Below are positions 37,707 to 46,936 of a DNA stretch of 64,000 nt, piece after piece; position 1 is the stretch's first letter, and every line of letters begins with the position of its first letter. A model generated the notes under the pieces. It searched no databases and was not told where the DNA came from. It saw only the letters and a list, made by a program, of their open reading frames with translations. The DNA is from Romboutsia ilealis (GTDB lineage Bacteria; Bacillota; Clostridia; Peptostreptococcales; Peptostreptococcaceae), in contig NZ_LN555523.1 in NCBI RefSeq assembly GCF_900015215.1, positions 606,912-670,911 of the forward strand. The letters run 5' to 3'. The position numbers were made by a program, and so were the translations under genes.

Positions 37707-38642
37707 ATGTCACAAGCCAAGGTTGAAGTTAAAAACTCAAAAACAAAACTTGAAACTAAAAAGTCAAAGAAAAAATCTAAAGGACAACATGGTCTAGCTT
37801 ATTGGACATTTGTTGGACCAAGTTTATTTGCATTTTCATTAGTTGTGCTTATTCCATTAATATTAGGAATTTATTATTCATTTACAAATTGGAATGGTAT
37901 AGGTTCTAATATAGAATGGGTTGGATTTAAAAATTATATAAAAGTATTTAATGACGAAGGATTTAGAAGTTCACTTTGGTTTACTGTTAAATTTACTATA
38001 GTATCAGTTATTTCTATAAATGTAATAGCATTTTTCTTAGCATTATTAGTAACTAGAGAATCGAAAATAAGTAATTTACTTAGAACAATATTTTTTATGC
38101 CAAACTTAATTGGGGGATTAATATTAGGTTTTATATGGCAATTTATATTTGTTAATGTATTTAATGCTGTAGGTCAATCTTTAGGTCAAGAATGGATGAT
38201 GGGATGGTTATCAAATTCAACTACAGGATTTTGGGGAATGGTAATTATTATGGCTTGGCAAATGGCAGGATACGTTATGGTTATATATATAGCAGGTCTT
38301 CAAAATGTTCCACCTGAATTAAATGAGGCTGCAAAAATCGATGGAGCAAATGCATGGCAAAGAATAAAACTTATCACTTTCCCAATGATAAGACCATCAT
38401 TTACAATAAGTTTATTCTTAACACTTTCGAACTCATTTAAGTTATTTGATCAAAACTTAGCATTAACTAATGGAGGGCCAGGTAATGCAACTCAAATGCT
38501 AGCATTTGAGTTGTACCAAACAGCATTTTCATATAACAAAATGAATTTAGCTCAAGCTAAAGCTGTAATATTCTTTGTATTTGTTTGTATTATAACATTA
38601 GTTCAAGTTTATATGACTAAGAAAGATGAGGTGGAAGCATAA
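37707..38642 (+). CDS. Sugar ABC transporter permease (MalF/UgpA-like)
   Basis: A 311-residue permease with a lysine-rich cytoplasmic N-terminus and six membrane segments. The EAA loop is LNEAAKIDGANAWQRIKLIT, followed by the LTNGGPGNATQMLAFELYQT signature of the MalF/UgpA group. It pairs with the next gene product; the two reading frames overlap by one base. AAGGGGGGAG precedes the ATG. Confidence 0.9.
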   Translation: MSQAKVEVKNSKTKLETKKSKKKSKGQHGLAYWTFVGPSLFAFSLVVLIPLILGIYYSFTNWNGIGSNIEWVGFKNYIKVFNDEGFRSSLWFTVKFTIVSVISINVIAFFLALLVTRESKISNLLRTIFFMPNLIGGLILGFIWQFIFVNVFNAVGQSLGQEWMMGWLSNSTTGFWGMVIIMAWQMAGYVMVIYIAGLQNVPPELNEAAKIDGANAWQRIKLITFPMIRPSFTISLFLTLSNSFKLFDQNLALTNGGPGNATQMLAFELYQTAFSYNKMNLAQAKAVIFFVFVCIITLVQVYMTKKDEVEA

Positions 38643-39460
38643 TGAATAAAAAATTAAGTAAGATAGCACTAGATATATTAGGTATAATACTGGCATTAAT
38701 ATGTTTATCGCCATTTTATATAATAATAGTAAATTCATTTAAGACAAAAGGGGAATTATTTGAAAGTACACTAGCTTTACCAGAAAAGTTTAATCTTGAT
38801 AACTATACTAGAGCATGGGAGCAATTAGATTTTATAAAAGTATTAGGAAACTCTTTATTTATAACAGTTATAAGTATAGTATTTATAGTACTATTTGCAT
38901 CTATGGCAGCGTGGATGTTACAAAGAACAAACTCTAAAATAAGTAATATGATATTATTTATATTTATATCTTCAATGTTAGTTACATTCCAATCTATAAT
39001 GTTGCCTCTTATAAATATAATGGGGAAATTAAATTTACTTAATGTACCAGGAATTATATTTATGTATATAGGATTTGGTTCTGCATCTGCAATATTCTTA
39101 TATCATGGATTTGTAAAGAGTATACCAAAAGAATTAGATGAAGCTGCATTAATAGATGGATGCAGTAAGTGGCAAACATTTAGATATATAATATTTCCGC
39201 TTTTAAAGCCAATATCAATAACAGTTGCAATACTTAATACAGTTTGGATATGGAATGATTTCTTATTACCATCATTAGTTATAAATCAAGCAGGTACTAG
39301 AACAATACCACTTTCAATGTTTTTCTTCTTTGGACAATACACAAAGCAATGGGATTTAGCACTTGCAGGTCTTGTACTTACAATAATACCAGTTTTAATA
39401 TTCTATTTCTTTGCTCAAAAACACATTATAAAGAGTGTAACAGCAGGAAGTATAAAATAA
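38642..39460 (+). CDS. Sugar ABC transporter permease (MalG/UgpE-like)
   Basis: A 272-residue permease with six membrane segments. The EAA loop is ELDEAALIDGCSKWQTFRYI, and the C-terminal region WIWNDFLLPSLVI is typical of MalG-type subunits. It is translationally coupled to the preceding permease by a one-base overlap. Confidence 0.9.
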   Translation: MNKKLSKIALDILGIILALICLSPFYIIIVNSFKTKGELFESTLALPEKFNLDNYTRAWEQLDFIKVLGNSLFITVISIVFIVLFASMAAWMLQRTNSKISNMILFIFISSMLVTFQSIMLPLINIMGKLNLLNVPGIIFMYIGFGSASAIFLYHGFVKSIPKELDEAALIDGCSKWQTFRYIIFPLLKPISITVAILNTVWIWNDFLLPSLVINQAGTRTIPLSMFFFFGQYTKQWDLALAGLVLTIIPVLIFYFFAQKHIIKSVTAGSIK

Positions 39461-39510
39461 ATATAGGATTAAGATACAACATTTAAAAGTATACAAGTCA
39501 AATTGATATA

Positions 39511-39552
39511 ATATTAGAGTTTAAATATATGCTTATATTTAAACTCTAATAT
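39511..39552 (+). promoter_or_regulatory. 19-bp perfect inverted repeat before the lacI-type gene
   Basis: ATATTAGAGTTTAAATATA (39511-39529) pairs perfectly with 39534-39552 across a TGCT loop. No T run follows. It separates the transport genes from the regulator and catabolic genes and may be a termination, processing or binding site. Confidence 0.7.
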
Positions 39553-39590
39553 TAAGATAATTATAGAAAGCATTATATAGAGGTGACGCC

Positions 39591-40592
39591 ATGAAAGTAA
39601 CAATAAAGGATGTAGCAAAAGAGGCAAATGTTGCAACATCTACAGTGTCTAGGGTTTTATCTAATAGCCCTAAAATAAGTGAAAAAACTAAAGAAAATGT
39701 ACATGAAGCTATAAAAAAACTAAATTATAAACCAAATGCAATAGCTAGAAGTTTAGCAAATAATAAAACTAGAATACTTGGTGTAGTTCTTCCTGAGGAT
39801 GCGGATGATATATTAAATAATCCATTTTTCATAAATGCTATGAAGGGAATGAGTATGTATGCTCAAAAGAAAAACTACTATATAACTTATACATTTAGTA
39901 AGACTCAGCAGATAGAAAGAAAGCATTTAAAAGATATAATAAATAGTAATTTAGTTGATGGAGTTATACTTCTTAGAGTAAGTGAAGACGATAAAAATAC
40001 AGCTTATTTAAGAAGCATAGATTTTCCATTTGTTGTAGTTGGAAGACCTGATAATCCAGAGGAAGTTTTATGGGTTAATAATGATAATATTAGTGCAATG
40101 TATAATGTTGTAGAGAAGTTGATTAAAAAAGGTCATAGAAAAATAGGTTTTGTAGGGGCTATTGAAAATCTTAATATGTCTAAAGATAGATTTATAGGAT
40201 ATAAGAATGCACTTTTTGATAACAAAATAAGCTATGATGAAAGTATTGTTGTACATAAAGATGAATTCATAGAAAATGAAGGACAAAGTGCATGCAATGA
40301 GCTTTTACAAAATAAAGATATAACTGCGATTGTTACAACTGATGATCTTATAGCTTTTGGTATTATGAAAGAATTAAAATTAAAAAATATAGATAATATA
40401 TCAATAGTAGGATTTAATAATACACCTTTATCAGCATATCAAAATCCACCACTTGCTACAGTTGATATAAATGCCTATGAGTTAGGATATAGTGCTGCAA
40501 AATTACTTATAAATAATTTAGAAGGTAAAGAGCATGCAAAAAGACACTATATAGTAGATACAGAATTTATAGAGAGAGAATCCTTTATATAA
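39591..40592 (+). CDS. LacI-family transcriptional regulator
   Basis: A 333-residue repressor: an N-terminal HTH (VTIKDVAKEANVATSTVSRV), the hinge helix KPNAIARSLANN, then a sugar-binding domain with FPFVVVGRPDN, KKGHRKIGFVGA, TAIVTTDDLIAFGIMKEL and SIVGFNNTPLS. It sits inside the sugar-phosphorylase locus and probably responds to the disaccharide or its phosphorylated product, acting on the palindromes at 36.2 kb. AGGTGACGCC precedes the ATG. Confidence 0.9.
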   Translation: MKVTIKDVAKEANVATSTVSRVLSNSPKISEKTKENVHEAIKKLNYKPNAIARSLANNKTRILGVVLPEDADDILNNPFFINAMKGMSMYAQKKNYYITYTFSKTQQIERKHLKDIINSNLVDGVILLRVSEDDKNTAYLRSIDFPFVVVGRPDNPEEVLWVNNDNISAMYNVVEKLIKKGHRKIGFVGAIENLNMSKDRFIGYKNALFDNKISYDESIVVHKDEFIENEGQSACNELLQNKDITAIVTTDDLIAFGIMKELKLKNIDNISIVGFNNTPLSAYQNPPLATVDINAYELGYSAAKLLINNLEGKEHAKRHYIVDTEFIERESFI

Positions 40593-40639
40593 TGATATAA
40601 ACTCTAAATAAAAAGTTAAATTTAAGGGGAATTGGGAGT

Positions 40640-41299
40640 ATGATAGATGCATTTATATTTGATTTAGATGGAGTGATAACTGACACAGCAGAGTATCACT
40701 ATCTTGCATGGAAAGAATTAGCAAACAAAATAGGTATAGAAATAGATAGAGAATTTAATGAAACATTAAAAGGTGTAAGTAGAATGGAATCTTTAGAGAG
40801 GATACTTGTACATGGAAATAAGCAAAATGATTTTACTATTGAAGAAAAAGAAAAAATGGCAAATGATAAAAATATGTACTATGTATCCTTAATAGAAAAT
40901 ATAACACCTAAAGATATATTACCAGGAATAAGTAAATTATTGGAAAATATAAAATCAAATAATATAAAAATAGGATTAGCATCAGCAAGTAAAAATGCTA
41001 ATATGGTACTTAATAATTTGAAACTTGTTAATTATTTTGATTTTATAGCAGATGCATCTAAATGTAAAAATAGTAAGCCTGCACCGGATATATTCCTTAT
41101 GGCTTTAAAGGGTTTAAATGTTGAAGCTAAAAATTGTATAGGGATAGAAGATGCATATTCTGGAATTGAAGCAATAAATACATCAGGAATGTATTCTGTT
41201 GGAGTTGGAGATAAAAAAACATTAAAAAATGCAAATTTAGTAGTAGAAGATACAACATATTTAGAATTTGATACATTAATGGATATATTTAATAAATAA
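40640..41299 (+). CDS. pgmB: Beta-phosphoglucomutase
   Basis: It converts beta-glucose-1-phosphate to glucose-6-phosphate. The 219-residue HAD-superfamily protein has the nucleophile motif FDLDGVITDTAEYHYLAWKE, cap residues around LKGVSRMESL, GLASASKNANMVL (motif II) and KPAPDIFLMALKGL with GIEDAYSGIEA (motifs III and IV). Length and motifs are typical. It is placed directly before the GH65 phosphorylase, whose product it would use. Confidence 0.92.
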   Translation: MIDAFIFDLDGVITDTAEYHYLAWKELANKIGIEIDREFNETLKGVSRMESLERILVHGNKQNDFTIEEKEKMANDKNMYYVSLIENITPKDILPGISKLLENIKSNNIKIGLASASKNANMVLNNLKLVNYFDFIADASKCKNSKPAPDIFLMALKGLNVEAKNCIGIEDAYSGIEAINTSGMYSVGVGDKKTLKNANLVVEDTTYLEFDTLMDIFNK

Positions 41300-41320
41300 A
41301 AAGTTAACAGGGGGATATTT

Positions 41321-43624
41321 ATGAAGCGTTTATTTAACACTATTGATGAGTGGAAGATAATTCAAGATAAAATAGAGTTTGAAGAAAATAGATTAGCTGA
41401 ATCCATAATGAGTATAGGTAATGGATATATGGGTATGAGGGGTAATTATGAAGAATATTATAGTAAGGACTCTCATAGAGGATCTTATATAGGAGGGGTT
41501 TGGTATCCTGATAAAACACGTGTTGGATGGTGGAAAAATGGATATCCTAATTATTTTGGTAAGGTGCCAAATAGTGTAAACTTTATAGGTATTGATGTAT
41601 ATATAAATGGAAAAATATTAGATTTAGGAAAAGCCGAGGTAAAAGATTTTTATAGAGAGTTAGATATGAAAAATGGGACTCTAACTAGAAAATTTATAGC
41701 TAACATAGATGGATATGAAATAGAAGCTAAAGTTACAAGATTCTTAAGTATAGTAGCTAAAGAATTAGGAGTTATAAAGTATGAGATAAAATCATTAAAT
41801 TTTGATGGAGAAATAATGTTTTGTCCATATTTAGACTCAAATGTAAAAAATGAAGATTCAAATTATGATGAAACATTCTGGGTTAATGTTAGTACAGATT
41901 CTAAAAATAACTATGGTAATGTAGTAGCTAAGACTAAAGATAATCCATTTAATACAGAAGTATTTACGATAGCATCAGTTATGAATATTAGATTCAATAA
42001 GGAAACTAAATTAAATACTTATTCAAATAGAGAATACTATAGTGATAATACCTTAATATTTGACATTAAAGAGAGTGAGACTGTAGCTATTGAAAAATAT
42101 ATTGCTATAACAACTACAAGGGATTATGAAGAAAATAAGCTTGTAGAAAAAGCTGAATATATATTAAATAAAGAAATAAATAAAGGTTATGAAACAGTTT
42201 TACAAGAACAAATTAAAGCATGGAATAAAAGATGGGAAACATCAGATATAAAAATAGATGGTGATGATTTAGCACAACAAGGTATAAGATACAATCTATT
42301 CCAATTATTCTCAACATATTATGGTGATGACTCAAGGCTTAATATAGGTCCAAAAGGATTTACAGGAGAAAAATATGGTGGAGCAACTTATTGGGATACA
42401 GAAGCGTATTGTTTACCTGTTTATCTTGGAACTACTTCTAAAGAGGTATCAAAAAATTTATTACTATATAGATATAACCAATTAGAAAAAGCTAAAGAAA
42501 ATGCCCAAAAGCTAGGTTTAGAAGGAGCTTTATATCCAATGGTTACATTTAATGGTGAGGAGTGTCACAATGAATGGGAAATAACTTTTGAAGAAATACA
42601 TAGAAATGGTTCTATTATTTACGCAATATACAACTACACTAATTATACTGGAGATTATGAATATATAAAAGAATATGGTATAGATGTAATAGTTGAAGTT
42701 GCAAGATTTTGGGCAAGTAGGGTTCATTTAAATAAAAGAAAAGGTTTATATATGATTCATGGAGTAACAGGCCCTAATGAATATGATAATAATGTAAATA
42801 ATAATTGGTATACTAATTATCTAGCTAAATGGTGCCTAGAATATGCAGCAGAAAATATATTTAAGTTAGAAAAAGAGTGCATAGAATCAGTAAATAGAAA
42901 TAATGTATCTAAAGAAGAGGTTAAAATGTGGTTAAATATAGCGGATAAAATGTATTTACCATATGATGAAGAACTAGATATAATAGTTCAACATGATGAC
43001 TTTTTGGATAAAGAGTTTATAAAGGTAAATGATTTACCAAAGAATAATTTACCTTTAAATCAAAATTGGTCATGGGACAAAATACTTAGATCGTGCTTTA
43101 TAAAACAAGCAGACGTACTTCAAGGAATTTATTATTTTAATGATAAATTTACTTTTAAAGAAAAGAAAAGAAATTTTGAATTTTATGAATCGTATACTGT
43201 TCATGAGTCGTCTTTATCTCCTTCAATTTATTCTATAATTGCTTGTGAAATAGACAATCTTGATAAAGCTTATGAGTTATATTCAAGAACAGCTAGACTT
43301 GATTTAGATAATTATAATAATGATACTGAAGATGGACTCCATATTACATCTATGTCAGGTGCATGGTTATCTATAATTCAAGGCTTTGCAGGTATGAGAA
43401 CAAATAATCAAACCTTATCATTTAATCCAAAGCTTCCTAATAAATGGAATAGCTACAGTTTTAATATAAACTATAGAGAAAATAAACTTAAAATAGAAGT
43501 AAACAAAGACGGTATAAATATAACTAATTTAGAAGGTAATGATATAGAAGTTAATGTTTATGATAAAAAGTATATAGTAAAAAATAATGAATATATAGCT
43601 TATAGATATGTTGCATTAAGTTAA
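41321..43624 (+). CDS. GH65 disaccharide phosphorylase, probably maltose phosphorylase
   Basis: It splits an alpha-linked glucose disaccharide with phosphate to give glucose and beta-glucose-1-phosphate. The 767-residue protein has the GH65 layout: an N-terminal beta-sandwich (1-270), an (alpha/alpha)6 barrel and a small C-terminal sheet. The active-site region reads NGEECHNEWEITFEEIHRNG, followed by GVTGPNEYDNNVNNNWYTNY; in this family the catalytic acid is a Glu in the first segment. The close fit of these segments to maltose phosphorylases is from memory; trehalose or kojibiose phosphorylase remains possible. Ribosome binding site CAGGGGGAT. Confidence 0.88.
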   Translation: MKRLFNTIDEWKIIQDKIEFEENRLAESIMSIGNGYMGMRGNYEEYYSKDSHRGSYIGGVWYPDKTRVGWWKNGYPNYFGKVPNSVNFIGIDVYINGKILDLGKAEVKDFYRELDMKNGTLTRKFIANIDGYEIEAKVTRFLSIVAKELGVIKYEIKSLNFDGEIMFCPYLDSNVKNEDSNYDETFWVNVSTDSKNNYGNVVAKTKDNPFNTEVFTIASVMNIRFNKETKLNTYSNREYYSDNTLIFDIKESETVAIEKYIAITTTRDYEENKLVEKAEYILNKEINKGYETVLQEQIKAWNKRWETSDIKIDGDDLAQQGIRYNLFQLFSTYYGDDSRLNIGPKGFTGEKYGGATYWDTEAYCLPVYLGTTSKEVSKNLLLYRYNQLEKAKENAQKLGLEGALYPMVTFNGEECHNEWEITFEEIHRNGSIIYAIYNYTNYTGDYEYIKEYGIDVIVEVARFWASRVHLNKRKGLYMIHGVTGPNEYDNNVNNNWYTNYLAKWCLEYAAENIFKLEKECIESVNRNNVSKEEVKMWLNIADKMYLPYDEELDIIVQHDDFLDKEFIKVNDLPKNNLPLNQNWSWDKILRSCFIKQADVLQGIYYFNDKFTFKEKKRNFEFYESYTVHESSLSPSIYSIIACEIDNLDKAYELYSRTARLDLDNYNNDTEDGLHITSMSGAWLSIIQGFAGMRTNNQTLSFNPKLPNKWNSYSFNINYRENKLKIEVNKDGINITNLEGNDIEVNVYDKKYIVKNNEYIAYRYVALS

Positions 43625-43664
43625 AATATGACGCCTTAACACATAAGGCGTCATATTTTTTTTT
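43625..43664 (+). terminator. Terminator of the sugar-phosphorylase operon
   Basis: A 13-bp perfect stem ATATGACGCCTTA (43626-43638) pairs with 43644-43656 and is followed by eight T. Confidence 0.92.
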
Positions 43665-43850
43665 GCATACAAAATAAAAAATTAAATTTTATTATAATAT
43701 GATTAATACATACTAATATTTTCATAAATCAACAAAATACCTTGAATAAATAATCATAGATGTTATATAATGGATGTATATGAATAAAAATATATACAAA
43801 AGGTTACAAAAAAAATACATTATCTGTTAATTTAAAAAAGGAGATTGATT

Positions 43851-45173
43851 ATGTTAAATAGAAAAATTGCGATAGGAGTAAGCGTACCTGCTATGGCCCT
43901 TGCATTATCAGCTACAGTTTCATTTGCAAACTCAAATGAGGGTACAGTAACTGCTGATGCATTAAATGTAAGAAGTGGACCAAGTACAAGTTATAGTATT
44001 ACAACTAAGATATATAAAGGAAATAAAGTAGAAATATTAGAAACATCAAATGGATGGCATAAAATAAAAACATCAAATGGAACAATAGGATGGGTAAGTG
44101 GAAGTTACATAAGTGTTTCTTCAGGAAGTACATCACAAACATCATATAAAGCAACAGTAAATGCAACATCATTAAATGTAAGAAGTGGAGCAGGAACAAG
44201 CTACTCAGTGATAACAAAGTTATCAAAAGGAACAGTAGTAGATGTAATAGAAAGTGCATCAAATGGATGGAAAAAGATAAAAACATCAAGTGGAACAACA
44301 GGATGGGTGAGTGGAGAATACCTAACAAAAGGTGTAGTAGAAAACTCTACATCACAAACATCATATAAAGCAACAGTAAATGCAACATCATTAAATGTAA
44401 GAAGTGGAGCAGGAACAAGCTACTCAGTGATAACAAAGTTATCAAAAGGAACAGTAGTAGATGTAATAGAAAGTGCATCAAATGGATGGAAAAAGATAAA
44501 AACATCAAGTGGAACAACAGGATGGGTGAGTGGAGACTACTTAACAAAAGGTGTAGTAGAAAATTCTACATCACAAACATCATATAAAGCAACAGTAAAT
44601 GCAACATCATTAAATGTAAGAAGTGGAGCAGGAACAAGCTACTCAGTAATAACAAAGTTATCAAAAGGAACAGTAGTAGATGTAATAGAAAGTGCATCAA
44701 ATGGATGGAAAAAGATAAAAACATCAAGTGGAACAACAGGATGGGTAAGTGGAGACTATTTAACAAAAGGTGTAGTAGAAAACTCTACATCATCTACTAA
44801 TAAAGTACAAGCAGTACTAGATTTAGCGGAAAAGCAATTAGGTAAGCCTTATGTATGGGGAGCTGAAGGTCCAAATAGTTTCGACTGTTCAGGACTTATA
44901 TACTATGTATATAAAAATGCAGCGGGTATAACATTACCTAGAACTTCAGCAGCTCAATATAGCGCAGGAGTAGCTGTAAGTAAATCAAACTTAAAAGCAG
45001 GGGATTTAATATTCTCAAGTACTGATGGAACAGGTAATATAACACATGTTGCTATATATGCAGGAAATGGAAAAATGATACATGCACCAAGAAGTGGTAA
45101 AAATGTTGAGAAAGTTGACATGAATACTAATTACTGGAATAAGGCATATGTAGGTGCAAGAAGAGTTTTATAG
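43851..45173 (+). CDS. Secreted SH3-repeat NlpC/P60 cell wall hydrolase
   Basis: A 440-residue exported peptidoglycan endopeptidase. A signal peptide (1-28, ending SATVSFAN) is followed by four bacterial SH3 domains (starting about 31, 98, 171 and 244), each with the phrase LNVRSGxxTSYS and GWVSGxY(L/I). An NlpC/P60 domain ends the protein (about 318-440) with Cys in FDCSGLIYYV, His in HVAIYAGNGKMIHAP and a later polar residue. SH3 domains 2-4 are nearly identical at DNA level. ATG 43851 is chosen because AAAGGAGA lies eight bases before it; an in-frame TTG at 43845 overlaps that site. Likely roles are wall turnover or daughter-cell separation. Confidence 0.92.
   Translation: MLNRKIAIGVSVPAMALALSATVSFANSNEGTVTADALNVRSGPSTSYSITTKIYKGNKVEILETSNGWHKIKTSNGTIGWVSGSYISVSSGSTSQTSYKATVNATSLNVRSGAGTSYSVITKLSKGTVVDVIESASNGWKKIKTSSGTTGWVSGEYLTKGVVENSTSQTSYKATVNATSLNVRSGAGTSYSVITKLSKGTVVDVIESASNGWKKIKTSSGTTGWVSGDYLTKGVVENSTSQTSYKATVNATSLNVRSGAGTSYSVITKLSKGTVVDVIESASNGWKKIKTSSGTTGWVSGDYLTKGVVENSTSSTNKVQAVLDLAEKQLGKPYVWGAEGPNSFDCSGLIYYVYKNAAGITLPRTSAAQYSAGVAVSKSNLKAGDLIFSSTDGTGNITHVAIYAGNGKMIHAPRSGKNVEKVDMNTNYWNKAYVGARRVL
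44129..44785 (+). repeat. Three tandem 219-bp units encoding SH3 domains
   Basis: Units start at 44129, 44348 and 44567, each with TACATCACAAACATCATATA. They differ at only a few positions (for example GAATACCTA against GACTACTTA near the end). The exact 73-codon period keeps the frame. Confidence 0.95.
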
Positions 45174-45194
45174 TATAAATTAAATACTTTATAT

Positions 45195-45238
45195 AAATAC
45201 CTCAAAATATAAATATACTATTTTGAGGTATTTTTGTA
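45195..45238 (+). terminator. Terminator of the NlpC/P60 gene
   Basis: A 15-bp perfect stem AAATACCTCAAAATA (45195-45209) pairs with 45219-45233 and is followed by TTG. Confidence 0.88.
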
Positions 45239-45319
45239 TAAAAATCTTTAATTTTATTTATTATATGAGTGTATAGAAAAGTATTTTAAATATCATAATT
45301 TTTGATTAAGGAGATTGTT

Positions 45320-46180
45320 ATGGAACTTAATAAAAATGAATTTTTAAAAGAGTATAATATAGATGAAAAGTTTTTAATAGATAATAATATAGATTGGAAT
45401 GAATTAGAGAAAATTTATAATGATTATAGTATGTATAGAAAAAGTTATGAAACTCAAGCAAATTTAATTGCAAATATACTTAGAGAACATAAAAAAGTGC
45501 ACTCTGTTAAAGCTCGTGTTAAGGATGAAAATCATTTAATAGAGAAAATTATAAGAAAAACAGAAAATAGAAGAAGAAAATATGGACAAGATTTCAACTT
45601 TACAGTAGAAAATTATAAAGATGAAATAACAGATTTAGTAGGAATAAGAGTAATACATATATTTAAAGAAGATTGGGAAGAAATTCATAATTTTATAACT
45701 AAGATGTGGAATGTAAATGAGATAGTTGCAAACATTAGAAAAGGAGATAATACTAAAACTTTTGAGGATTTAGGAATTGAGGTTTGTTCCAGATTATCAG
45801 GATATCGTTCAGTTCATTATTTGGTAGAATCATATCCAACTACAGAAAAAGTTATAACAGAAGTACAAGTTAGAACTATATTTGAAGAAGGATATGGTGA
45901 AATAGATCATCAACTTAGGTATTCACTAAATGAAATACCAGAAATACTTGAACAAAATTTAATGCTACTTAATAGAATAGCTGGAAGTTCTGATGAAATG
46001 GCATCCTTAATAAATTTATTAAGTAAAAATTTTAAAGATATAGAAAGTGAATACAATAAAAAAATAGAAGAAAAAAATAAAAAGATATTAGAACTTAAAG
46101 AAAATATATTAAAAAATGAAGCTTTAGATGAAAAAGATAAAAAGTTATTTATAAAAAATATAGAAAGCATAATAAACTAG
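45320..46180 (+). CDS. RelA/SpoT-domain (p)ppGpp synthetase-like protein
   Basis: A 286-residue small alarmone synthetase candidate. The synthetase domain (about 55-215) shows DEITDLVGIRVIHIF, CSRLSGYRSVHYLVES and EVQVRTIFEEGYGEIDHQLR. A coiled-coil tail (about 235-286) follows. No hydrolase HD domain is present. The E-x-x-Y-x-E-I-D-H ending differs from the typical RelQ/RelP motif (W-A-x-x-E-H), so this is a distinct subgroup. ATG 45320 is chosen behind AAGGAGA; a TTG at 45302 in frame is not supported. Confidence 0.8.
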   Translation: MELNKNEFLKEYNIDEKFLIDNNIDWNELEKIYNDYSMYRKSYETQANLIANILREHKKVHSVKARVKDENHLIEKIIRKTENRRRKYGQDFNFTVENYKDEITDLVGIRVIHIFKEDWEEIHNFITKMWNVNEIVANIRKGDNTKTFEDLGIEVCSRLSGYRSVHYLVESYPTTEKVITEVQVRTIFEEGYGEIDHQLRYSLNEIPEILEQNLMLLNRIAGSSDEMASLINLLSKNFKDIESEYNKKIEEKNKKILELKENILKNEALDEKDKKLFIKNIESIIN

Positions 46181-46191
46181 TTATAATTCAT

Positions 46192-46240
46192 AACCCTCAT
46201 ATATAAGATTTATTAAATAATACTTATATGTGGGGGTTTT
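46192..46240 (+). promoter_or_regulatory. 16-bp hairpin covering the next ribosome binding site
   Basis: AACCCTCATATATAAG (46192-46207) pairs over its whole length with 46223-46238 (two G-T pairs). The right arm contains GGGGG (46232-46236), the only Shine-Dalgarno sequence for ATG 46241, and is followed by TTTT. It may be a terminator, a translation switch or both. Confidence 0.75.
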
Positions 46241-46879
46241 ATGATAGATTTAGAAAGTAGGATAGAAGAAATCAAATCTAACTTAGTATCTAAAAATTTT
46301 AAATATATAATAAAATGTAAATATAAAACTATACCTGCAAAAGAAAAAGATATATATGACGAAGAAAAAGTTAAAGATTATAACTATTATGTTAAACTAA
46401 TAAAAAAGTTGAAGAAACATATAAAGGATTCAAATGATATACAATTTTATACAAGGTATGATAAATTTAATAATTTAGTTTGTTTAGTAAGCAAGTTTGA
46501 TATAAATGAAATAGATATAAATTTAAATATTGATATAAGAATAATAATAGGCGATAAATATGATACTTATATGAAAGCTACATACTATCAGGAAAAATGT
46601 GGTATATTATATTTAGAAGAATTTGTATCTGGAAATAGAAAAAATGGATATGGTTCTATGTTACTAGATAATTTGAACTTTATTATAGATAACATAAATA
46701 GTAGATTAAAAAACTATAATAACTATAGTGAAACCTATAATTTTAAACCTATAAAAATCCTAAAGGGAAGAGCAATACCTTTTAAAAGTGTTATAAGTCA
46801 GGAAGACTTAAATAAATTATACACAAAATATGGATTTAAAATAGATAATAACAATTATTTATTAAAAAATAGGGAATAA
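46241..46879 (+). CDS. GNAT-like protein of unknown function
   Basis: A 212-residue protein. The N-terminal half is charged and lysine-rich. The C-terminal half shows an acetyltransferase-like pattern: a strand ILYLEEFVSGN, the acetyl-CoA loop-like NRKNGYGSMLLDNL (R-x-x-G-Y-G) and a final YTKYGFKID. This suggests a GNAT fold, but the substrate and even the activity are unproven. It follows the alarmone synthetase gene, from which it is separated by a hairpin that covers its ribosome binding site. Confidence 0.6.
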   Translation: MIDLESRIEEIKSNLVSKNFKYIIKCKYKTIPAKEKDIYDEEKVKDYNYYVKLIKKLKKHIKDSNDIQFYTRYDKFNNLVCLVSKFDINEIDINLNIDIRIIIGDKYDTYMKATYYQEKCGILYLEEFVSGNRKNGYGSMLLDNLNFIIDNINSRLKNYNNYSETYNFKPIKILKGRAIPFKSVISQEDLNKLYTKYGFKIDNNNYLLKNRE

Positions 46880-46936
46880 ATATATATATCATAGTAAATA
46901 TAAATAGATAAATAAAACTATGTTAAGGAGGCTAAA

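Noticed and set aside
44005..44766. Leucine-rich open frames on the minus strand across the SH3 repeats
   Set aside because: They are antisense shadows of the near-identical tandem units, have no ribosome binding sites and repeat with the same 219-bp period.
44129..44785. Regular direct repeats as a possible CRISPR array
   Set aside because: The units are 219 bp, in frame, and encode SH3 domains; there are no short repeats with unique spacers and no cas genes.
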